A stretch of 64,000 nucleotides of DNA from Cyanobacteriota bacterium (GTDB lineage Bacteria; Acidobacteriota; Vicinamibacteria; Vicinamibacterales; UBA2999), in assembly GCA_019752015.1 (NCBI GenBank), contig JAIEMQ010000013.1, positions 62,001 to 126,000 of the forward strand, written 5' to 3'. This document shows, one piece after another, positions 52,870 through 59,614 of this stretch (position 1 is its first letter; each line of letters opens with the position of its first letter). A program made the translations under genes and the position numbers. A model generated the notes under the pieces. That model saw nothing but the letters and a program-made list of their open reading frames with translations, ran no database searches and was not told the DNA's origin.

Positions 52870-52942
52870 GGTCCGCCTGAAGGCGGACCCTCACAAGGTT
52901 GAACCTTTGACCCCCCTGTGAGGGTCCGGCTTTAGCCGGACC
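52870..52942. repeat. REPIN-like element with two GGTCC hairpins
   Basis: Two short hairpins, GGTCCGCC-TGAA-GGCGGACC (52870-52889) and GGTCCGGC-TTTA-GCCGGACC (52923-52942), are linked by a longer inverted pair GGACCCTCACA (52885-52895) / TGTGAGGGTCC (52917-52927), which shares bases with both, and by AAGGTT-G-AACCTT (52896-52907). It lies inside the redox operon, between the stop of one gene and the start of the next. Confidence 0.85.
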
Positions 52943-54403
52943 TTAGCGCTGTTGTCTTGAATCGGTTGTCTGTCGCTGGGCGCGGCGCTTGGCGAGCTCC
53001 TCTTTGTACTGCTCGTCGCTGAGGAACGCGATGTCCGTCCACCCATGTCCCATTTCATCCATCGTCCGCGATCCCCAGCCGACCCACGCGGTCGGATCGG
53101 GATTGTGCTTGTTGCCCGCGGTGTTGTCGTGCACCGAGACGACGTGGAGGATCGTGCCGGCGGGGAAGAGGTGCGGCACTTTGTACTTATAAGTGACCTG
53201 CCAGTTCTGCTCGTAGTGCGTGGCGTTGGTCAGGATCTCGCGGCGGCCGTCCGGATGGATCGCTTCGAGCAGCATCTTCGAGCCGCGGAAGTGCATGTGC
53301 GGCTGGAAGCTGATGATCAACGCCGGCTTCGGCAGCGGGAAATAGCGATCGTGCGTCACGACGGTGTTCGGCGGAATGCTGAGAAACGCCGCCGCGTGCA
53401 GCGGGTTCTCGGCAACCAGCGCGCCGGTCGGCATGGCCGGCTCGTCGATCGACAGCTTGACGCCGGCGCGCAGCAGCAGATCTTCCACGCGCTCGCGATT
53501 CAGCACCCAGTCGTTGCCGACGCCGGTGCGAATGCGATGCGACGTGACCACGTGATCGGGCTTGTAGCCTTTCGGATAGAACTTGATCCCGACGCGCATC
53601 CGATCGAACTGCTCTTCGCCGTACGGGTGATAGTGGCCTTCGAAGCGGAACTTCGATCCCTTCTTCAACACCTTCGTCGTGCCGTCGGGGAACACATCGG
53701 CGTCGTTGCCGGCGCCGTACTCGATCAAGTCCATCGAGTCGCCGACGTTCGATCCCATTCGCAAGCCGACGTCGCTCAGATCCGCGTCTTCAGGAAAATC
53801 GACATACACGTGCGCGTGATGCACCGCCTTCCACGCGTCGGGAATGATCTGCACCCACTTCACATAGCGATCCTCGGTCAGTCCGGGATCGACGATCTCT
53901 TCAGGAATGAAGTCCGGGCCGTTCGCGGGAATCTTGAACCCCTTCTCCATGCGCACGATCAGATCGGGCTCGCCGTAGGTCCATTCGGTGCTCGGTGGAA
54001 ACACCTTTGCCGCCGGCGCCTCGGCGCGGTTGCCTTCCGGCGCCCCCGCATCGACCCACGCGGCAATCGTCTCGACTTCCTTGTCGCTGAGCGAGGGGTC
54101 GTTCGAGTACTCACCGATGCTGCGATCGATGTGCCACGGCGGCATCTCGCGGCTGACCACGCGCGTCCTGATCGAGCGCGCCCACGGGCGCACCTCGGCG
54201 TAGGTCATCAGCGACATCGGCGCCGGCGTGCCGGGATGGTGACAGGCCTGACAGGACTTCTGCAGAATCGGCAGCACGTCCTTCGAGAATGTCGGGGCGG
54301 CCGGCCGCGGCGCAGGTGTTTGTGCGGCAGGTTGAGCAGAGAAGAGCAGGGCGGCAGCGAACGCCGCAGTCGTCAGACCGGCAAGCCGCGAAACGGTGAC
54401 CAT
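52943..54403 (-). CDS. Cytochrome c fused to a copper monooxygenase-like (PHM-fold) domain
   Basis: A 486-residue secreted protein and first gene of the redox operon. It has a signal peptide and then a mono-heme cytochrome c domain with KSCQACHHPGT and distal Met candidates. The C-terminal 330 residues show His clusters placed as in copper type II ascorbate-dependent monooxygenases: VHHAHVYVD, FEGHYHPYGEE and FQPHMHFRGSKM, plus the tail YDN-like SVHDNTAGNKHNPDPTAWVGWG...DEMGHGW. By analogy it could hydroxylate or oxidise an organic substrate with electrons from the heme. The assignment rests on motif pattern only. Confidence 0.78.
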   Translation of the reverse strand: MVTVSRLAGLTTAAFAAALLFSAQPAAQTPAPRPAAPTFSKDVLPILQKSCQACHHPGTPAPMSLMTYAEVRPWARSIRTRVVSREMPPWHIDRSIGEYSNDPSLSDKEVETIAAWVDAGAPEGNRAEAPAAKVFPPSTEWTYGEPDLIVRMEKGFKIPANGPDFIPEEIVDPGLTEDRYVKWVQIIPDAWKAVHHAHVYVDFPEDADLSDVGLRMGSNVGDSMDLIEYGAGNDADVFPDGTTKVLKKGSKFRFEGHYHPYGEEQFDRMRVGIKFYPKGYKPDHVVTSHRIRTGVGNDWVLNRERVEDLLLRAGVKLSIDEPAMPTGALVAENPLHAAAFLSIPPNTVVTHDRYFPLPKPALIISFQPHMHFRGSKMLLEAIHPDGRREILTNATHYEQNWQVTYKYKVPHLFPAGTILHVVSVHDNTAGNKHNPDPTAWVGWGSRTMDEMGHGWTDIAFLSDEQYKEELAKRRAQRQTTDSRQQR

Positions 54404-54437
54404 GAGGCCTCCCTAGTTAGGGCATACTTTAGCACCC

Positions 54438-55196
54438 ATGAGAGGCTTCGTCGTAACCGTCGCCGCCGCCGTCTTCTCCGTCTCTCCGTTCTTTCTCCGT
54501 GCCTCGGAAGCGCAAGCAAACCAGCCGATTTACCCCGTCTACGACGGCTATATCAAGAACCCGGACGGCAGCTACACGCTGTCGTTTGCATACTTCAGTC
54601 ATAACGCCAGCGAGGTCACGATTGCGCCCGGCGCCGGCAACTCGTTCGCCCCGGGGCCCGGCGATCGGATGCAGCCGACCACGTTCCTGCCCGGGCACTG
54701 GCGGTATCAGTGCGTGATGGTCGTGCCGCCTGATTTCGACGGCAAGATGAAATGGACGCTGACCTACGGCGGCGTCACGACGGGCACCAGCGAACGGATG
54801 CTGCAGTCGAACTGGAATCTCTTCGAGCGCGAAGGCGGCGCGGCGCTCGCGCGGCTCGACTACGCGAAGCTGCCGAAAGGTGTCTGCATCAACCAGGCGC
54901 CGACGGTGCGTGTGCTCGGCGTCACCGCGAATCCGAAGAATCCTCCGACGCTCAACGTCGGAGTGAACGAAGAGCTGAATCTCTTCGGCAGCGCGCACGA
55001 CGAAGGCCTGCCGCGCGGCAAAGGTCTGGCGGTGGAATGGAAGATGTTGAAAGGACCGGGCACGGTGAAGTTCACGATCCCGGGTTCCGCGAGAACCAAA
55101 GCGATCTTCTCGGCGCCGGGCCTTTACGAGCTCGAATTGACCGCCACCGATTCCGAATACACCCGCACGACGCGATTGAACGTCAAGGTGGGTTGA
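54438..55196 (+). CDS. Secreted protein with PKD/Ig-like C-terminal domain
   Basis: A 252-residue exported protein (signal VVTVAAAVFSVSPFFLRASEA). The N-terminal domain has aromatic beta-rich sequence (YPVYDGYIKNPDGSYTLSFAYFSHNA), and the C-terminus ends in a PKD/Ig-like strand pattern (GPGTVKFTIPGSARTKAIFSAPGLYELELTATDSEYTRTTRLNVKV). It is divergent from the cytochrome/monooxygenase gene with a 34-base gap and could be co-regulated with the redox operon. I do not recognise the N-terminal family. Confidence 0.82.
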   Translation: MRGFVVTVAAAVFSVSPFFLRASEAQANQPIYPVYDGYIKNPDGSYTLSFAYFSHNASEVTIAPGAGNSFAPGPGDRMQPTTFLPGHWRYQCVMVVPPDFDGKMKWTLTYGGVTTGTSERMLQSNWNLFEREGGAALARLDYAKLPKGVCINQAPTVRVLGVTANPKNPPTLNVGVNEELNLFGSAHDEGLPRGKGLAVEWKMLKGPGTVKFTIPGSARTKAIFSAPGLYELELTATDSEYTRTTRLNVKVG

Positions 55197-55205
55197 CGTT
55201 CGGAG

Positions 55206-55227
55206 AGCGACGGCTTTAGCCGTCGCT
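55206..55227. terminator. Convergent-gene hairpin AGCGACGGC-TTTA-GCCGTCGCT
   Basis: A perfect 9-bp stem with a TTTA loop lies between two converging genes and touches the stop codon of the minus-strand gene. Its GGCTTTAGCC core is the same as in the second hairpin at 52923-52942, so it belongs to the same class of short palindromes. There is no T run. Confidence 0.65.
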
Positions 55228-57652
55228 AGATATGCGACTGCAGCGGCTCGTGCATCCGCTTGCCGTGCGTCAGCGACATCAGCACGACATCTGACGTCAC
55301 CGGCGCGCGCCGGAACGCATCCACGCCGATCGCATCGGCCAGCGCATTGAGCACCGCGCCGAATCCCGCGCCGACCGGAGGCTCGCCCACCCCTCGTGCG
55401 CCGACGGGGGTCTCCGGATCCGCCAGGTCCAGCGCGGACGATTTCATCTGCGGAATGTCGAGAATCGTCAGCGGCTTGTTGTGATGGAACCGGCGCGCGA
55501 GCGACAGGCCATACGTCGGCTCGTAGACGAGCTTTTGATACATCGCGTGCGCGATGCCGAGGCAGCAGCCGCCGTTCAGTTGCGCGATCAGGCTGCGCGG
55601 ATTCACGATCGTGCCGACGTCGCCGACGCTGAGGAAATCGATCAACCTCCAGACACCGGTTTCGACATCGACCTCCACTTCCGCAAACCCGGCGACAAAT
55701 GAATAGGTGTCGCCGTTGCGTGGATACACATCCTTCGCGACGCCCATCAAGCCGAGCCCGGCATTGATGCCCGCGGCGGCTTTCGTCACCGCATGAATGT
55801 CGGCCGGCAGCTCATGTCCATCGAACTTTCCGCCAAGCGCGATTGCGCGCGTTGCGGCCTGCGCGTAACTGAGTCCACGCGATGGATTGCCTTTACGGAA
55901 CACACGTTCGTTGCCGATGTCGTAATCATCCGGAGAGCCGCCGAGATCTTTCGCCGCAATCTCCTGCAGCTTTCGCTTCGCATCCACCGCGCCGGCGTGA
56001 TTCGCGCGCGTCATGGCGTGTGTCGTCTGGCTCCCGACCGATAGACACGTCCACGGCAGTCCCTTGCTCGTGTCGCCCCAGTTGACGACAACATTTTCCC
56101 AGGGCACCTCGAGAACGTCCGCCGCGACGCGCGCGAGATCGAAGCACGAGTGCGTGCCGAGATTGCCGACACCCGATTGCACGTAGAGCTTGCCGTCGGG
56201 CCGGATGGTCATCAGCCCGTCGAACTGGATCGTGCCAGCGGGATGCGTTCCCACCGCCACGCCGACGCCGGTGACTTTCGATCCGATCCGTTTGCCGGCC
56301 CGCGCCGCGCGAGCAGACCAGTCGAACTGCTGCGCGCCTCGATCGAGCGCTTCTTTCGCGAAGGCGCTGGTCACACGACGGCGAACACCTTTTGCATCCG
56401 GCGGGCCATAGATCGCCTTGCCTTCGGGCGAGTTCATCCGCCGAATCGCAACTTGATCGATCCCGAGCTGCTTGGCCGCTTTGGTGATCACGCCTTCGCA
56501 GATGCCATTCGCCTGCATCGGGCCCGGCGATCGCTGCTGCGTGCGCGGCGGCGTGTTGGTCACGACGTTGACGGCGCGCCACCGCATCGCGGCGGGCTGA
56601 TAGAGGATCGATGCCGTGTTGCCCGCGGACCGATGATCGCCCATCGGTCCGTACGGGCCGCTATCCTGGATGATGAACAGATCGAGCGCGAGGATTCGGC
56701 CGTCCTTCGCGAAGCCCGCGCGCATGCGCCCGGCCATATTCGTTCGCGCGCGCCCGATATAACTTTCTTCTTCGCGGCTGATGCGCATCATCACCGGCGC
56801 GTTGGCCTTGCGCGACAACAGTGCGGGAATGGCCATCGACACCGCGCCGCCGCCCTTGCTGCCGAATCCGCCGCCGGTGTATTCGCAGATCAGGACAACG
56901 TCCGTCGGTTCGATGCCGACCCATCGAGCAACGGCATCAACGGTTCGCACCACGCTTTGAGTGGAGCAGTGGAGATGCAGCTTGCCGTTCTGCCAGAACG
57001 CCATGGCGCTGCGCGTTTCCATCGGGTGGTGTCCGGTCGACGGCACGATGAACGATTCGTCGACGACCAGCGCCGCGTTCTTGAAGCCGGCCTCGAGATC
57101 GCCGTAGGACCATTCTTCGGTCGCCTTGCCGGTCGGCACCTGGTCGCCGGCGGCGGCGAAATCAGCTTCGGTCCACTTCAATTCCTGCATCGTCGGTCGC
57201 GGCGGCGTGCCGGACGGCGGGCCCCACACGTTACCGTCAGTGCGCGCATTCGGTCCGCCGGGCCGCAGGCTCTCGATCGGATCGACTACATGCGGCAGCG
57301 GCTCGATATCAAGGTGGATCAGTTCGATAGCGGCGGCCGCGATCTCTTCGCTGATCGCGGCAACCGCGGCAATTGGTTCGCCGGCATAGAGCGGCTCTTT
57401 GGTGAGACAGTGTTCCGTCGTTCCACCCAGCTGCGGAACGTCGTCGGCCGTGATGATCGCCTTGACGCCGTCGAGACGCATGGCGCGGCTCGTGTCGATC
57501 GATCGAATCCGTGAATGCGGCCGCTCGCTCAGCATCAGCTTGCAAAACAGCATGCCGTCGGCGCGGAAATCCTCGGCGTACCGCGCGCGGCCGGTGACTT
57601 TCGCGATGATGTCCGGCGTGACGTAATTGGCTCCGACCAGCCGTTCTGCCAT
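55226..57652 (-). CDS. Xanthine dehydrogenase-family molybdopterin-binding subunit (orphan)
   Basis: An 808-residue large subunit. The start is ATG 57652 (MAERLVGANYVTPD) with TATAAT 7 bases upstream; the longer track start has no support. Domain Ald_Xan_dh_C begins at TGRARYAEDF. The Mo-binding domain shows CEYTGGGFGSKGGG, the family RSPGPMQA motif and the C-terminal GARGVGEPPVGAG with the catalytic Glu. It should hydroxylate an aldehyde or N-heterocycle using water. The FAD and 2Fe-2S subunits expected beside it are absent, so the partners must be encoded elsewhere or it uses other electron acceptors such as cytochromes. Confidence 0.9.
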   Translation of the reverse strand: MAERLVGANYVTPDIIAKVTGRARYAEDFRADGMLFCKLMLSERPHSRIRSIDTSRAMRLDGVKAIITADDVPQLGGTTEHCLTKEPLYAGEPIAAVAAISEEIAAAAIELIHLDIEPLPHVVDPIESLRPGGPNARTDGNVWGPPSGTPPRPTMQELKWTEADFAAAGDQVPTGKATEEWSYGDLEAGFKNAALVVDESFIVPSTGHHPMETRSAMAFWQNGKLHLHCSTQSVVRTVDAVARWVGIEPTDVVLICEYTGGGFGSKGGGAVSMAIPALLSRKANAPVMMRISREEESYIGRARTNMAGRMRAGFAKDGRILALDLFIIQDSGPYGPMGDHRSAGNTASILYQPAAMRWRAVNVVTNTPPRTQQRSPGPMQANGICEGVITKAAKQLGIDQVAIRRMNSPEGKAIYGPPDAKGVRRRVTSAFAKEALDRGAQQFDWSARAARAGKRIGSKVTGVGVAVGTHPAGTIQFDGLMTIRPDGKLYVQSGVGNLGTHSCFDLARVAADVLEVPWENVVVNWGDTSKGLPWTCLSVGSQTTHAMTRANHAGAVDAKRKLQEIAAKDLGGSPDDYDIGNERVFRKGNPSRGLSYAQAATRAIALGGKFDGHELPADIHAVTKAAAGINAGLGLMGVAKDVYPRNGDTYSFVAGFAEVEVDVETGVWRLIDFLSVGDVGTIVNPRSLIAQLNGGCCLGIAHAMYQKLVYEPTYGLSLARRFHHNKPLTILDIPQMKSSALDLADPETPVGARGVGEPPVGAGFGAVLNALADAIGVDAFRRAPVTSDVVLMSLTHGKRMHEPLQSHI

Positions 57653-57659
57653 GGTGCCG

Positions 57660-57667
57660 ATTATACT
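57660..57667. promoter_or_regulatory. Overlapping divergent -10 elements (Mo-hydroxylase / OmpA-like)
   Basis: The 8-base string ATTATACT contains TATAAT on the minus strand (57665-57660, 7 bases before ATG 57652) and TATACT on the plus strand (57662-57667, 17 bases before ATG 57685, which also has GGAGG). The gap between the start codons is only 32 bases. Confidence 0.65.
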
Positions 57668-57684
57668 GACGCCCGGAGGCCAGA

Positions 57685-58572
57685 ATGATCCGTTCCATCG
57701 GCGTCGCGGTCCTCCTCGCTGTTTCGGCTTCAATCACTGCCGCGCAGCCTGCCAAGCAGGCGCATCCGATGATTCCGCCATATTCGGGCTCGACGATGGG
57801 CATGGGCTCTCAGGCCAAGGCCTTCGATGAGTCGATATTCCGACCCGGACCTACGAAAGACGGTAAGTTCACCAGGACGCAACACGTCGAAGGGAAATTT
57901 ACGGCGTTCGGGTACGGCGCGCCCGACAAGCGATCGCCGCTCGAGGTGTTCCGCAACTACGAAGGCGCTCAAGGCTGCGGGGTTCACCACGCTCTTCACG
58001 TGCAACGCCGCCGAGTGCGGCGGTCAACTCGGCTACGGTCCGCTCGGCTACGTCCCCAATGGCGAGGAAGGGCGATACTCGCCGCCAGGCTCACCCGCGC
58101 CGAAGGGGACGTGTATGTGGCGATGAACGTCCAGCCGCTCGAGACCCGCTTCGTGATTGTCGAAGTCAAGCCGATGGGAACCGGCCTCGTGAAGATCTCG
58201 GCGGACACGCTCAATCGCGACATCGGTACGACCGGGCACGTGGCGGTTCACGAAATCCTGTTCGACACCGGTCAAGCGGTGATCAAGCCCGAGTCGGCCG
58301 CCGCGGTCGGCGAGATCGCGAAGCTGCTCACGAACACGCCGTCGCTCTCACTGCACGTCGTCGGTCACACCGACAACGCGGGCGCGCTCGCCGGGAACAT
58401 GGATCCGTCCAAACGCCGCGCCGCCGCAGTCGTGACCGCGCTGACGACGACGCACAAGGTAGCGGCGACACGCCTGCATGCCGATGGTGTCGGTCCGCCG
58501 GCGCCGGTGGCAAGCAACGACAACGAAGCCGGCCGCGCCAAGAATCGCCGCGTCGAATTAGTCAAGCAATAG
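57685..58572 (+). CDS. OmpA-family outer-membrane protein, two compensating frameshifts
   Basis: The N-terminus has a signal peptide (IGVAVLLAVSASITAAQ) and a GSTMGMGSQAKAFDESIF region. The C-terminus is an OmpA peptidoglycan-binding domain (EILFDTGQAVIKPESAAAVGEIAKLLTNTP ... VVGHTDNAGALAGN ... AKNRRVELV). Between about 57968 and 58105 the annotated frame gives an Arg-rich, implausible sequence, whereas the +1 frame gives ALKAAGFTTLFTCNAAECGG, typical of this DUF4892-like region. An extra G near 57970 and a missing G near 58105 would explain it. With both corrected the length is normal. It anchors to peptidoglycan. Confidence 0.8.
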   Translation: MIRSIGVAVLLAVSASITAAQPAKQAHPMIPPYSGSTMGMGSQAKAFDESIFRPGPTKDGKFTRTQHVEGKFTAFGYGAPDKRSPLEVFRNYEGAQGCGVHHALHVQRRRVRRSTRLRSARLRPQWRGRAILAARLTRAEGDVYVAMNVQPLETRFVIVEVKPMGTGLVKISADTLNRDIGTTGHVAVHEILFDTGQAVIKPESAAAVGEIAKLLTNTPSLSLHVVGHTDNAGALAGNMDPSKRRAAAVVTALTTTHKVAATRLHADGVGPPAPVASNDNEAGRAKNRRVELVKQ

Positions 58573-58619
58573 CGATCGCTGCAGGCGGACACTGCTGGAC
58601 GAGGTAACATCGTCTCGCA

Positions 58620-59603
58620 GTGTTCCGCTCGCGCCTCTCCCTCCTCAACATCCTCGTTGCCATTGTCGGCGTCGCGCTGCTGATCTTCACGGTCAGGCGC
58701 GCCGGCGGGTGGGGCTCGATCGTAGAGGGCGTGGCCACCGTCGGCTGGTGGTTCATCGTCATCGTGCTGCTCGGCGCGTTCCGGATGGTCTGCCGCACGC
58801 GCGCGTGGATGATCTGTGCCGGTGGCGCGCCGCTCCGATTCCGCGACGCCTTCGCCGCGTGGATCGCAGGCGATGCGCTCGGCAACCTCACGCCCCTCGG
58901 CGTGCTCGCGAGTGAGCCGACGAAGATCCTGATGGTGCGCACCCGGATCTCGACGGTCACCAGCATCGTCTCCGTCACCGTCGAGAACGCGTTCTACATG
59001 GTGTCGGTATTGATGGTGTTGCTGACCGGCACGTGGATCTTCATGCAACACGCCGATGTGCCTCCGGCGCTCGAGCAGATATCCGAATTCATCCTAATCG
59101 TCGTTGCCATCGCCGCGATCGCCGGAGTATGGGCCGTGCGCGCGCGTCCTGCGGTGTTGTCACGCTTCGCGCCAATGCTCGCGAAGCTCGCTGGACGCAC
59201 CGAGGCGCCTGCCGACGCGATGCGCGAAATCGAATCGCAGATTTACGCTGTTCCGCAGTGGCCGATCGGCCGCCTTCTTCGCGTGGCGTCATGGGAAGTC
59301 GCGTTTCACATCGCAGCGGTCGCCGAAGTGTGGGTCGTCTTGTTGCAGCTCGTCCCCGACGTCACGCTGGCCGAAGTGTTTCTCCTCGAGAGTGCCGGAC
59401 GATTCGTCACCGTGGCCTTCAAGTTCGTCCCATATCGACTCGGGATCGATGAAGCGGGTTCCGGCGCCGTGGCCGACGTTCTCGGCTTCCCACCGGCAGT
59501 CGGCGTCACGCTGGCGCTAGTGCGCCGCTTGCGGATCATCGTGCTCAACGCGTTCGGATTGATTCCACTGGCCGGCAGCCGCCAGCTACGGAAGCCAGCG
59601 TAG
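58620..59603 (+). CDS. Flippase-like / lysylphosphatidylglycerol synthase TM-family membrane protein (UPF0104)
   Basis: A 327-residue protein starting with GTG (TAACAT ends 9 bases before it). About eight membrane segments are visible (LLNILVAIVGVALLIFTV, WWFIVIVLLGAFRMV, IVSVTVENAFYMVSVLMVLLTGTW, FILIVVAIAAIAGVWAV and later ones). The motif AGDALGNLTPLGVLASEPTKILMV matches the conserved N/P-rich region of the LPG_synthase_TM family (also called AglD/YbhN-like). The family is linked to lipid or glycan precursor flipping; no catalytic LPG synthase domain is present. Its end is 11 bases from the next gene. Confidence 0.85.
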   Translation: MFRSRLSLLNILVAIVGVALLIFTVRRAGGWGSIVEGVATVGWWFIVIVLLGAFRMVCRTRAWMICAGGAPLRFRDAFAAWIAGDALGNLTPLGVLASEPTKILMVRTRISTVTSIVSVTVENAFYMVSVLMVLLTGTWIFMQHADVPPALEQISEFILIVVAIAAIAGVWAVRARPAVLSRFAPMLAKLAGRTEAPADAMREIESQIYAVPQWPIGRLLRVASWEVAFHIAAVAEVWVVLLQLVPDVTLAEVFLLESAGRFVTVAFKFVPYRLGIDEAGSGAVADVLGFPPAVGVTLALVRRLRIIVLNAFGLIPLAGSRQLRKPA

Positions 59604-59614
59604 AATGATGACCC

